Origin: Chromera velia
Lineage: Eukaryota; Sar; Chromeraceae
DNA length: 25,104 nt
Assembly (NCBI GenBank): GCA_018398765.1
Contig: JAHBMJ010001307.1
Coordinates: forward strand, 7,501 to 32,604
Direction: 5' to 3'
In this document: in pieces, positions 1-12,681 of the stretch
Position numbering within the stretch: position 1 is the stretch's first letter
Layout: each line of letters begins with the position of its first letter
Made by a program: the position numbers and the translations under genes
The notes under the pieces: model-generated
The model's database searches: none
What the model was told of the DNA's origin: nothing
Seen by the model: only the letters and a program-made list of their open reading frames with translations

Positions 1-559
1 GCAGCAGACGGGACAGATCTCGGGGGCTGTCCCCTCGATCAGACGGGGGATGTGTGTGAGGCAGAGATCTTTCCTGCGAAGCTGTACGGCCAAAACCCTT
101 TCATCGAGAGGTTCGACGTCGCCCTGGAGAACCTGAGGGCAGAGAAGCTGGTGCTCGATGAGGCAGACAGCATCAACTACGTACACGTGGCACGAGGGAC
201 TGCGGAGGTGCTCGGTAGGTCGGGATATTGCATGGGGTGTGCATGGGTCGGTTGACAGGGCATGCACCCATCGGGCGCATGTGTGAAAGCAGAAACGTCA
301 ATTGGGCTTTCTTTGAGTGACCATTCACAGAGTCAAACAAACACATGCGCGGGGGGAAATCCTCGAAGAAGGAGTCCACAGGGGGACAGGGGGGGGAAGC
401 ATCGACTTGCCGCCCCCTGTCTTCATACGCGCGGGCTGCAAGGTTCCCTGCAGGCAGACAGCAGCAACAACCATGAATGCATGAAACGGAGGTATTCTCT
501 GTTTATGTGTATGTGTGGGTCTGTGTGTGTGTGCGCGTGAGAGAGAGACGGGCACAGGC

Positions 560-602
<43 letters not shown>

Positions 603-1931
603 GAGACAGAGAAAGGATGAATGCGGATTCATCAACCTGTCCTTCTGTCTGTCTGTTTGTCTGTTTGTCCTCTTCCTACCAGGGAGGTCTGAGGGCGTTC
701 CCCTGGGAACAGTGCTGACGGGACGCGCCGAGAATCCGGAGGGACGTTCGTTTGTGGTGGACATGGGCTTCCTCAAGGATTCTCCGGTTGGGGACATGCA
801 GGTGAGTGTGTGGGTTGGTCTCTCTCGATTTCTTTCTTCCTTTCTTTCTTTCTTTGTTTGTTTGTTTGTTTGTTTGTTTTTGTTTGTTTGTTTGTTTGTT
901 TGTTTTTGTTTGTTTGTTTGCTTGTCTGTTTGTTTGTTGTTTCATTGCTAAGGTTGGTTGGTTGTTCCGTTGGTGCATCTTCCTTTGATGTCTTCGGTTC
1001 AGAGACGCACAGAGAGAGAGCCCACAGAGGTAGGAGAAGGAACGAACGTGCGAGGGGGTACTGGCAGGTGCAGCATCAAGGGAAGGTGCTCCCTCACATT
1101 GAGGCTTGCTTGTCTTTTTCTCGTCACACGATGCTGCAGGTTGCGTTTTCCCCCTCCCATAGTGGACGCACAGAGGGAGTACGGAATGAATGCCTGCTGC
1201 AGGGGAAGGCAACCGAATACTCAGAGTGATGTTGAACTAGCTTCCTGCTATTTGAGTCGTATCTCTGGAGAAATCCCGCGTTGCGGCTCCATGTATGGTT
1301 CACATGTACGGCGTAGATTTGTTGTAAGCCAGCAAGTAAACAGAAAGCCGACAGTAGGTCCATGTCCTCTACACAAAGCTTTCTGTTCTGCTCCATCCTC
1401 GTTGATGCGTGCAGGATGCGGCCCTGGACGTGAGAAGAGAGGCGATCATGGACAAGAGAGGGCCCCATGCCGTGAAGGCCCACATTGTCATGGACGTCGG
1501 GCTGGACGGGAGGGCAGCATCCATTGGTAGGTGCGTGCGTGCGTCAGTCAGTGACTACTCAATTGCAGGGGGGGGAGGCTCTGGGTGTGTGAAACTCGCT
1601 TCATTTCTGGACTTCGTTTTCCCTTTTTCATCTCCATGTCTGGCGGCGTTTCCTGTGGGAACAGCCAGCACGTGCTTAGACACTCACTCACCCGCGGCCG
1701 CTGACTTACTTACTCAATCACTCACTGACGTACGGAACCACACCTTTTCTTCTCTTTCTATGAATTGTTCCTTGATCCTCAGGCCAAAGAGACGCGATGC
1801 TGGCCATCCGGAGAACTCTGGATGAACAGACGGGACCGGAATTTGAGGCCGTCGCAGTGGCTCTACCCTTCCGATATTTCGAGCAGTACGCAGTCATTCT
1901 GGAGGTCGGCCAGTAGCCATATAGCATATGA

Positions 1932-1962
<31 letters not shown>

Positions 1963-1988
1963 TCGCTCGCTCTCTGTCTGTCGGTCTA

Positions 1989-2019
<31 letters not shown>

Positions 2020-3396
2020 GCAACTCGCAACCACGGAGAGACCGACAGCGACTTTTGATTTTTTTATCTCTTGTCACAAAACAGAAAAGAAATGATCAGA
2101 AAAAGAGGCGTGCAGCCACAAAGGGAAGCAGAACTGCATTTCAACACTCTTGATTTTCCCTACCGATGTTTCAGCGTACACTCTGTCAATTTTCTCGTCT
2201 TTTCCGCTTGCTCTTTGTTCGACACTTCTTTTTTGCCCCACTCCCTCCCCTTCTCTCCCTTTTTCTGGCTGAACGTATGTATCTCTCGCTCTCTCTCTGT
2301 ACCTCTCTCTGTCTATGTGTATTTATGTGTGTGTGCGGGTTGCAATGTGTGTGCACATCCGCAAGGAAACAGAGTTCTATCAATCAATCATTGTCGCTCC
2401 TTCTGTTTGCTTGCAGGAAACTCTTCGGAATCTGGCGTTTGCTCTCCTTGGAGTCATCGTTGCCTCTCTTCTCTTGACTTCCTCCTTTCCCCTGGCCGTC
2501 ACGACGTGTCTGTCCGTCCTTTCCATCGACGTTCTGATCCTGGGGATGATGAGTCTCTGGGACATCGCCCTGGACTCCATTAGCGCGGTGAACCTGGTGA
2601 TGGCCATCGGTCTGGCTGCCGACTACGTGCTGCATGTGGCCCTGGACGTCTTCCAACCTCCGATCGATCCGGCAGAACTCCGAAAGATGACGGGGGCAGA
2701 GAGGGTCGGTGGATGCGCAGGGGGGGGGCGGACGGACAATGAGACGTGCTTTTCTTCTTCATTTGCGTGTTTGTTCGTTTGTTTCTCTGTTTGTGGCGTT
2801 TACAAAGTCCAGCACAAACGATGTAAGACTGTGATTTGGAGGCGGAAAGAGAGTCCCAAGTGCTTTCCCTCACTGTAAGTGTTTTCTTGTTTTGCCTGAA
2901 TTCATTCACAAAAGATCGATCCGTTGATCAATTTGCATTTCTGTCTCGAAAGGAAGGATGGAACGAGAAAAAGAAAGTAGGAAGAGAAAGAGAGACGCCC
3001 CACAACATCAAGAAAGAGGGCGCGGGTCAGACTTTCTTTCAGATGCATTTCCCCTTTTTTGTGAGTCCGTCCTGCAGGTACGCCACGCTCTGGAGCACAC
3101 CGGAGTCTCTGTCCTCTCAGGGGGTGTCACGACCTTTCTCGGTGTCCTTCCGACAGCATGGGCAAGGTCGCACGTCTTCAACATCTTCTTCAAAATGTGC
3201 GTGCGTGCGTGCGTGCGTTCCTCGATAAGGTTCCTCTTCTCTCCATGCTGCTTCTCCTCTGCTTTCTACAAGTGTGCACAGAGTGATTGGATGTCCATGC
3301 ATGTGCAAGCTAAGTGTGTGATCGTCATTGGATTGTTGCATCCATCCATCGAAGTCTGCAGTCAGCACAACGCACTGCAAGAAGACATACACAAGC

Positions 3397-3432
<36 letters not shown>

Positions 3433-5700
3433 ACCTTTTCCATGCCTGTTTGCAGGTTCGTGGGCATCTGCGGCTTTGCGTTGCTGCACGGTCTGATGAT
3501 CACCCCGGTCATTCTTTCCTTCTTCGTCGGTGCCAAAAAGGCAAACAACCGGAAGAAGTCTGTAGATGACGACGGAGCCGCAGGAGCAATGGGCGCAGGA
3601 GACGAACAGGACAACGCTGCAGGTCTCCCTCTGGCCTCCAAAACGCGACAGCCCACATTCACTACCATGCCCTCCCACACCATCATTCTCCCTTCTGCCT
3701 CAGGCTTCGACCTTCCCCCCTCACGATCGGACGTCCCCCCTGCTCAAGCGATCGAGCAGGCGTCCCACGCCATATCCCGCTTGGCGTCCTCAGTGTCCAC
3801 TAGGGGCGGTCCCCTCTCTTCTGCGGTCCCCTTCGACGTTCCCTCCATCAACGCAATCGCTGACGTCCTCGCGGCAGTAGCGGCACAGGGGGGGACACAG
3901 GACCACCAGGACCTGTCTCTAGTTCTTCAGGCCCCCCCTTTGAATCTGGACGCAGACGGACTCCACCATTCTCTGAAACAATTGAAGAAGGCGATGACCC
4001 AGACTTGCATTGTCGGGATGTCTGCCAGATTCGCGAAGTCTGCAGACAAAGAGGGCTACTGGGAGACCCTCTGCAAAGGCGTCACGACTGTTTCCGAGTA
4101 TCCCCCCGACAGAATTGCAGAGCGATACAGATTCGACCAGCACTACTCAAAGGGAGCCAAGGAAAGACCGATGAGGGCCTACGTGAACAAAGGAGCATTC
4201 TGTTCGGAGACGGACCTATTCGACAACAACTTCTTTGCAGTCACCGACCAGGAGGCAAGGTCGATGGACCCGCAACACCGTCTCCTGCTGGAGGGGTCAT
4301 TCAACTCAATTCAGGATGCAGGAGTGCCTCTGAGAACTTTGCAGGAGCACCAGAAGTGCGGGGTGTTCATAGGGATCATGAACATCGACGCCTGGTCTGC
4401 AATCCTTAGGGACAACGTCCGGTACTTTGCCGACCAGTTCTACGTGACTGCAGGGACCAAATCAATTGGAAGTCAGTCAGTCAGCCAGTCAATCAGTCAA
4501 GATGAACGAATGCATGCACGCTCTTTTCTGCGGGTGTTTTTGTTCGTCTAATGTGCCGATCTCGCGTCTCCCCCGAGTTTCCCCCCATGCTGTCGTGAGT
4601 TTGTAGAAAGATAGATCATCTGCCTTCTCTCTAGTGTGCCGGGGTGCAGGAGGAGCTGTGAGTGGAAGGTGATTCCATGTTCGCGAGCTGTGTGCATGTT
4701 TACGCTTCTTTCATCATAAATAAATCTGCAGGCGGGCGTATCTCCTTCGCCCTCGACCTGACGGGGCCCTCGATGACGTTCGACACCGCCTGTTCGTCCT
4801 CTCTCGTTGCCGCCTCAGTTGCGTGCAACTACCTGGAGGACGGGAAAATCGATCATGCCGTTGTGGGAGGGGTCAGTCAGGGGGTGGCCTGCCTATCCAC
4901 TTTGGGGGTCATTTTGATGGTCGTCCATCTGAACTTCGGCATTTTCATGCAGACATGCAAAAAGAAAACTGCGTAGACAAAGCAGTGGTCAACTGCTCTG
5001 CCGAAGGGAGGCTGTCCTTTCACACTTCGTTTTTGTCTTGAGCACAAATCATTCTCGCAATTCTCTTCGGTGCACCCGACACACAGAGACTCATATAGGT
5101 AGACACGCTCACACGGACATACGCACGCATGCCTACACACAAATGCATACACATAAATGCATAGATGCACGTTCCCCTCCACCTGTGTTTCTCGTGTGTG
5201 TGCCCGTACATGTCCTCCCCGTGCAGGTGAACGTGCTTCTTGACTGGAAGTTCTGGTACATCGCCTCCAAGGCCGGGATGATGGCCCCGGACGGCAGGTG
5301 CAAGACCTTCGACGCCTCCGCTGACGGGTACGGCAGAGGAGAGGGGTGCGGTGTCCTGCTGGTGAAGCGCACCCGGGACGCCGTGTCTGCAGGTGACCGA
5401 ATCTATGCAGTCATCGGCGGCCACGCGACAAACAACGACGGCCGAAATGCCGTGCCAATCACGAACCCTTCGACCGAAATGCAGGAGCTTCTCTGCAGAG
5501 AGGCGCAGAGACAAGGCGGGTTCTCTGCAGACGACATTCGGTCAGTCAGTCCTTCATTTCAGTACATGCATTGGTCAATCAGCTAGTCAGACAGGCGAGC
5601 AGGCAGACAGCCAGCCAGCGAACGCGTGTCCGCAATTATGCATTTTTTTTCTCATGTTTCTGTGTATGTGTGTTTGTATGTGTGTGTTTGTGTCTGTCTG

Positions 5701-5752
<52 letters not shown>

Positions 5753-6867
5753 TGTGTATGTGTATGTGTATGTGTGTATGTGTGTGTATGTGTGGGAGTT
5801 CAGGTATATCGAGTGCCACGGCACGGGAACCCCCGTTGGCGACCTGGCAGAGGTCACGGCTCTCTCTGCAGCCTTCGGGGAGGGGCGGACGAGAGGCCCC
5901 ATTCCCATCGGGGGGGCTAAGGCGGTGTTCAACCACACAGAGTCTGCCGCAGGGGTCGCATCCATCATCAAGGTCGCGTTGATGATTGAGAGAGCGGCGC
6001 TCCCTCCGATCAAATCTGTCCAGGTGCCCAACCCGAAGCTCGCTTTTGCCAAGGACGTTTTGGTGGTCCAGGACGCTCTGGAAGAGAACCTCCAGATCCA
6101 ACCCTCGGACGCTTTCTGCATCAACAACTTCGGCTACGGAGGGTCCTCTGTTCACATGGCTCTCATGCCCCCACCCCCGACTCAGAGAGTACCGGGGCCA
6201 TTTGCAGATAAATCCCTCACTGCACAGACCCAGCCTCGCCTTCCCTTTGTTCTTTCTGCGCACTCCAAGCAGGCCCTCCTCAGTCTCTGCAGGGCATACC
6301 TTCCCTGGGTTGAGGAGGTCGTCGGGGACGAGACAACCAAAGAGCTGGAGTCTGCAGCTAAGCAAGGAAAGGCGACAAAGCAGCCCGAGGATTTGGTGCG
6401 TCGTCAACTGTTGAGTCTCTCCTCCACCCTCTGTACCCGCGCCTCTCATTTCAATTGGCGTCTCGCTATCGCAGCTGCAACCGGAGACGAGTTGATCAAG
6501 ACCCTCGAGGCCCTCTCGAAGGCCTCGAAGCTGGACGAAATCCCAAAGGGGCTGGGGGACAGCGCTGTGCTCTCCCGTGCAGCGGCCGCAGGGGCAGTGA
6601 TCAAGCCTGTGTTCGTTTTCGGCGGCCAGGGATCCCAGTGGTTCGGTATGGGTGCGAGTCTGTTTGTGAGGGAGCCTGTTGCAAGGGCAACATTCGAGGA
6701 GGTCGACAGAATTCTCCGAGAAGAGCTCCGCGTTCCCGAGTCGGTGTTCTCTCTCAAAGCGGCACTCAACCACCACCTCTCGGGGGCATCTTCTTCGCAA
6801 AAGGGAAAAGACGATTCGCCCTTCTTCACAACCAGGGGAGCGCAGGTGAGGTGACAGAGAAAGAAAA

Positions 6868-6901
<34 letters not shown>

Positions 6902-9900
6902 CCTAGAATCAAGTAGACGGACTGACGTGAAGTGTTCGGCCTTCCTCGATTCTTCGCTCCTTCGCTTCTCTCCTTCCTTTCTTTGCATTGCTCCATTCAT
7001 TCATTCATTCATTCATTTTCTAAAGCCGTATTTTTCTTTGTCTCTACTTCGTTCTTTGCTTTTACATTCTTCCTCCTGCCCTTCCTTTCTACCCCCCACC
7101 CATTCTGACCTGTAAGTCGCTGTTCACTCGATCACTCGGTCCCTCCATCTTATTTTGAAGAGGAATGTCCCGCGGGATCTGAACGATTAATTCCCGATGG
7201 GGGTCTATCCAAAGACATTTCTTGTCCTCACTCTGTGCGCTCCCTCCTTGTGCATTGTTCCTCCTGCCTGCCTGCCTGCCTGCAGGTCGGGATGTACTCC
7301 GTCCAGGTCGCCACCTTCAGGTGCCTCGCCCAGTGGGGTATCACCCCCGCCGCCGTGATCGGCCACTCTCTGGGAGAAGTGGCGGCTGCCCACTGCTGCG
7401 GGGCCCTGAGCCTTGCAGACGGCCTCAGGGTGATCTGGCACAGAGCCGACCTCCAGGCGTCCCACTGCTCCCACGGGAGGGGGGCCATGGCTGCTGCGGA
7501 CCTCTCGGAGACACAGGCGATGGAGTTGATCAAACAGATGGGACTGGAATCCAAGATGGCGATTGGGGCGGTGAATGACCTGACGAGTGTGACCCTGAGC
7601 GGGGACAAGGACGCAATGCAGCACATGGAAGCCAAACTGAAGGAGGACCAGCCGGATCTCTTCTTCAAGGGACTCCCTGTCAACTGTGCCTTCCACTCAC
7701 ACCAAATGGATGTCATTAAGGACATGTCAGTCAGTCAGTCAATCGATTAGTCAGTGAGTCAGGCAGCATGACAGTGCACATCAGACGGACCCTATTTCTC
7801 GACATATATGTACAGAAGCAAGAAAAGAACAGAAACAGCTCCGTCAGCGCTGATGCACATCTGTATTTGCCCATCCATGATTTCCAAAATTTTTTGCGCG
7901 TTTGAGACTGCTCGTTCTTTAGAAGGAGATCGCGCTCTTGTTCTGTATGCCTGTTCTGATTTCTATGTAGGTACGTAGATTCTTCGAATGCAAATGCCTG
8001 ATTGCACAAGTTCCTGAGTGAATGAATATTCTGGATCCCGCATGCAGGTATCTCCAAAACGCGAAAGGCCTCCAACCCCACCCCCCCTCTGTTCCCTTCT
8101 TCTCGACTGTGGACCCCCGACTGGACCCCATGAGTGCGATCCTCGACTGCAACTACTGGTGGTCCAACATCAGGGGCGCAGTGCTCTTCGCCGGATCCTT
8201 CTCACGAATCCTCGCAGAGGGCTACACCCACTTCGTCGAGATCGCGGCTCAGCCGACCCTCGGCCGCTACATCAGCAACATCGCTCGCGGTGTGGGTATG
8301 CAGGAGGAGAACATCAAGCAGGTGTCGTGCCTGCCTCGGCAGAGAGGAAAGGGGGGAGTGTGGCTGTCGCCCTCTGCAGATGAGAGCCACTCAGTTCGCC
8401 TTGCAGGTGTGACAACTTGGTCTTGGGGTCTCCAGTGGGACCTGCGTCAGATGCTTCTGCCGACTCCCAAGGGAACGATCTCCCAGTCTGATCTCCCAAT
8501 TGACTTCCTCGAACTCCCCCAGTGGCCCTGGCAAAGGGCGTCATTCTGGACCCACTCCAATTTGGAGGAAGCAAACAAAAAGAACGCAAAGGGAGATACG
8601 AAGGCAGCAGCAAAAGCAATCGACCAGAACAGAATCCTCAAAGAAGCCCACTGCATATCTACCGTCTCCGACATCAAGAAGGCAGCCGCTTTTCACCCCC
8701 TTCTGGGCCACCCCGCGGCCACTCCCTTCGGCAGCGGCCAGGTGGTGTTCGAGCAGTTCATCGAGCCCGCACGCACGATCGCGTGGTTGGAAGATCACAA
8801 GCTCTCTGCAGCAGGGGGGGAGCCTGTGTTCCCTGCCACTGCCTATGTCGAGTGCGCTCTTGCTGCTGCCTACCACTGCGGATTCAAGACGGCCAGTCTG
8901 GAGAGGGTCAACTTCCGTCAATTCCTGCCGATACCGAAAACCGAACTTCCACGATTGAGAGTCGCGTTGATGTTCGGCCTCCCGCAGTTGAACGCGCAGG
9001 GGGATGCCGCACAGAGGGTCGGGGCCGAGGGGGATCCTCACGCGATTGGGTTTGAGATCTGCAGCAGTCAGAACGCAGGCATGGAACTCGTCCTGCATGC
9101 ACAGGGCACACTGAGGCTGGACATGGGAGGCGCTCCTCCTTCTCGTTTGGGCTTTGGGTTCGATGCCCGGTCGCTTTTGGGAGTCGATGGAGCGACACGG
9201 CTCCCTGCTGTCCGCAGGGGGAGCAGGAAGGCGAGTGGGGGCGGTGAGACTTCCTCTGTCCCTCTTACCCGTGCGCGTTCGATTTCTTTCACTGCGGAGG
9301 ATGACGAAAACCCCAATCTGATTCAGCAACTCAGACAGGGGGGGTACCCTGAGGGTGTCTGCTCGGTTGTGAGCATCAACGAGATGGACATCATCCTCAG
9401 ACACCACACACTGAGACTCCCTGGCCTGGATTCATCGGAAGACGCTCACGTACCTCCGGCAGTCAACGCTGTCCGAGGACTGGCAGGGGTGAAGACAGTG
9501 GAGCGGAAAGAATTCTTTGGTCTCCTCGAGGCGGCAGGATTCGATTACGGTCCCGCGTTCAGACTGGTGGACAAGGCGTGGGTGGGGAAGGTAGACGACG
9601 GGAGAATGAAGGGTTCGGCTGCAGCCCTGCAGATCCGAATGCCTAGGAGGAAGAGGGAGATAGGGGAGTTCATGTCCGGGAACAGAGAGGCCAAAGCGGC
9701 AATCGACCAGCTGGAGGACCCCAGATACCTCCTCCCGCCTTCACTGATGGACGCCTGCCTTCAGGTGGGTGGGTTGGTAGGCCTCTCTCTCCTCTCGGTT
9801 TACTGAATACATCTTTGTTGTATTGCTGTTCTGCTCTTTGTTTTCGTATGTGTCCTCTCATGTAGTGCCTGTCTCTTCTCTCATTGACGAATGCCTCTCA

Positions 9901-12201
9901 TCATGTGAGCAGAAAAAGTGGTTTCTGGACGTGCAAGAAAGTATAAAGTAGACGTTTCTTTGTTGGCGACTTGACCCCCCGCTCCTCTCCTTTCCGCCCC
10001 TCTCCATTCATGGATTGATTGTGCCTGCCTCTCTGCCTGCCTGCAGGGAGTTGTGTTGGTGATGACGAACGACGAAAGCGGAGATGGCGAAGGAAAGGTT
10101 CCTTACGCTGTGCGGAAGGTATCGGTGTTCCGCAGAGTCCGCACTGTCGACGCCTGGTGCGTGATTGAACCCTCCAACCCGCTCTCGAAAGGAGCCGACC
10201 TAGACGACACAGAGTTTGACATTCGCCTGTTCGACGGAGAGGGGAACATTGTGGCGATGTGGGAGGGATTCGCTCTCGCTGCTGCAGGAGCAGAAGCAGC
10301 AAGAGCCGGAGACGAAACCGAAATTCTCCCGTCCCCTCAGTCCGTCTCGTCGCTCTGCTACAGAATCTCCTACAAACCCCAGCCTTTCGACACAGCAGCC
10401 CATCTGCCCGTGTTCGGGGCCCCCCGCATTCTTGTGGTGCGCGCTCTGGATACTCCCGAGTCGAAAAAGATCCAGGCTTCCATTGCAGAGGCCTACAACG
10501 CCGATCCCGAAATGAGGAGAAGAGACGTCAGGGTCGAACAGGCTTCTCTGTTCCCCAACGGACATCAGCCCCTCGCTGCGGTGACAGCTCAGTCGGACCT
10601 TCTGGCAGCCTGGGAAGAGCTCTTGAACAGCCGGGACTTCCTCCCTTCCTACGCGGTGGGTCAGAAAACGGTGCGCACTATTGTCTTCACCGGGCCTTTC
10701 GAAGTCCGTGCCGCGCTGGGGTCGGGTCTGAGCGAGGAGAACGCTGAAGTGGCCTTCAGAGTGTGCTACGACGGCGCCGTGTCTCTCCTGAAGGCATCCG
10801 TGCGTAAGCAGAAAGAGACGGAGAGTGAGTTGAAGGAGATGAAGAAGAAAGAGACGCAGGCCGAGAAGGAAGGGCAAAAGGTCACAAAGACAGACTGGGA
10901 GATGGAGGAGCGTCAGAGATTCAACGCGCTCCACGTGGTCCTTCTCACCAACGCCTGTCAGGCCGTCAGCCTCATCCCTGCAGGAGAGAAGAAGGAGCAG
11001 CCTGAACAACAGCAGAAGGCCTTTGAGCACAACGACACCGATCCATGGGGAGCGATGACCTGGGGGGTCCACAGGGTCTTCCTGCAGGAACACGCGATGG
11101 ACCTCAAGGTACAAACAAACAAACGCACGCATCCATGCATGCATACATATCTGCAGGCACATGCATACGTGTATACTTGCAAAAAGATGTACACAAATAG
11201 AAGGATTCAAAAGCGCCTCCTGCTTTTTTCGCGTTTGTATTGTATGTGCATGTCCAGTTGTGTGGGAGCGTCCGTGTGTGTATGTGCCTGTCTATCTGTC
11301 TGTCGATGATGTGTGCAGACCTCCATGGTGGACCTCCACACGAATCCCGCCGTGCCCCTCCAGGCCCAATACGGTCCCGTCGTTGCGCAGTCTCTGTTTG
11401 ACGGCTCAGAGAGTCAGCAGCTCTTCCTTCCAGATGGAAAGAGACTCGTGCCCAGACTGATGAGGCACCTCACAAGCGAGAAGGAAGACGGACCTCCAGA
11501 CTTTGAGAAGATCCCTCCCCAGATCCTCAGTGCGATCTCCTCAGGAGGAAGCAGGGCGCAAGAACAGGAGGGCGTCAACTTCACTCTCTCAGTACCCAGA
11601 GCCGCCCCCCGTTCAGGAGCAGGGGCCCTGTCCCTCCTCCCATCTGACCGCGCGGCCTATCTGCTACCCTCACAGGTGGAGGTCCGAGTCATCGCAGTCG
11701 GACTTCCGAGACGCCTGGTGGGACTGTCCCTTCTGCCACCTCTTCAGCATGTCAAGGGACCAGGGGCCCCGGCAACCCCCTCTGCCACAGGATTCGTTGG
11801 CTTCATCAGCCGTCTTGGAGACGCCAGTGTGTCCGGATTTGCTGAGGGCCAGCCGGTGATGGGGGTGAGTCTCCGAACGAAAGTTGGGAGGTACTGGGTG
11901 GTGGACAAGTCCGAAGTTCTTGCCCTTGACCTTCTGGGGGGGCTGAACCTGGGGGCCCTCCAACCGACCGAGAAGGCAGATCAGAGGGCTGTGGCAGTGG
12001 CGGCGGGGTGGGCTCTTCCTTTGGGCGTGGCGTCTCACGTGGGTGTGAAGTTCCTCTCCCCACTGCTGGACCATCAGAGACCTGATCTGACGGTAATCGT
12101 CATGGGACAATGTCAGTCAGTCAGTGAGTGAGTACACAGACAGGGGCGGAGGAAAGGTCTCGTGATTTCATCATGTCCGTGCAGCACTGAATCTCTTTTT
12201 C

Positions 12202-12238
<37 letters not shown>

Positions 12239-12642
12239 TCCCGCCCTTTCCTTGGGTAGCCATTGTCCACTGCATACGTATCTGTATGCGTGGATAGACA
12301 TGTCTACACCCACGTAGTCCGATGCACACTTGCATCCATACATACATGCACTCACACATGGATACATACACACTCTCGTACATATGTTCACGTTGTTTTT
12401 GTTTTTTTGTTGTCTGTCACGCAGTGGGAGACACTGAAGCTGCTCTGTGTGCCGTCTGTAAGGCTATGGGTTTCCGGGTGATCCTCGTGAGGGCCCGGGT
12501 GAAGGGGGCACAGCAGTTCTCCTCCAACCCGTCTCTTGAGGCGGCGTCCTCTTCGTTCACAGACTGCATCGTGGAGGATGAAGATGTAAGCCTGGTGGCT
12601 GCGTGCGTGCGTGCACTGATTCACTGATTCATTGATTCATTT

Positions 12643-12681
<39 letters not shown>

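Larger units (their letters stand above)
1..3534 (+). other. Patched/NPC1-type RND permease C-terminal half (exons 1-7)
   Basis: Exons 1-4 encode a hydrophilic stretch consistent with the second large extramembrane loop of the Patched/Dispatched/NPC1 family, ending in FRYFEQYAVILE, which precedes TM8 in these proteins. Exon 5 supplies TM8 (NLAFALLGVIVASLLL), TM9 and TM10; TM10 contains SAVNLVMAIGLAAD, a GxxxD motif with Asp258 (codon at 2621) at the place where RND permeases keep an acidic proton-relay residue. Exon 6 gives the conserved SVLSGGVTTFLGVLP turn into TM11 and the FNIFFKM segment. Exon 7 opens with TM12 (LLHGLMITPVILSFF). The N-terminal half (TM1-6, possible sterol-sensing domain) must lie upstream. 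Family function is proton- or sodium-driven movement of sterols or lipids; the substrate here is unknown. Topology puts the residues after TM12 in the cytosol, where the synthase would work. Confidence 0.85.

Noticed and set aside
1003-1029. 27-base in-phase microexon between exons 2 and 3
   Set aside because: It would keep phase and has AG/GT ends, but encodes a low-complexity RRTEREPTE peptide and is not needed: exons 683-801 and 1415-1526 join in phase directly.
423-1212. Open frames across intron 1 and 2 microsatellites on both strands
   Set aside because: Translations are simple repeats (RETDRQTDRQ-like, SVCLSVCLS-like, FVCLFVCLF-like) caused by tetranucleotide tracts.
5652-6800. 382-codon minus-strand open frame opposite KS/AT exons
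   Set aside because: It is an antisense shadow of the GC-rich coding exon 5804-6845 and runs into the intron microsatellite; the plus strand carries clear catalytic motifs.
8541-9407. 288-codon minus-strand open frame
   Set aside because: Antisense shadow of the DH exon; the plus frame has the catalytic His and splice continuity.
10330-11108. Methyltransferase (CMeT) domain between DH and ER
   Set aside because: No SAM-binding ExGxGxG motif; the segment matches the position and closing pattern of the structural KR half.
10200-11210. 336-codon minus-strand open frame
   Set aside because: Antisense shadow of exon 10047-11108; Leu-rich translation with no recognisable domain.
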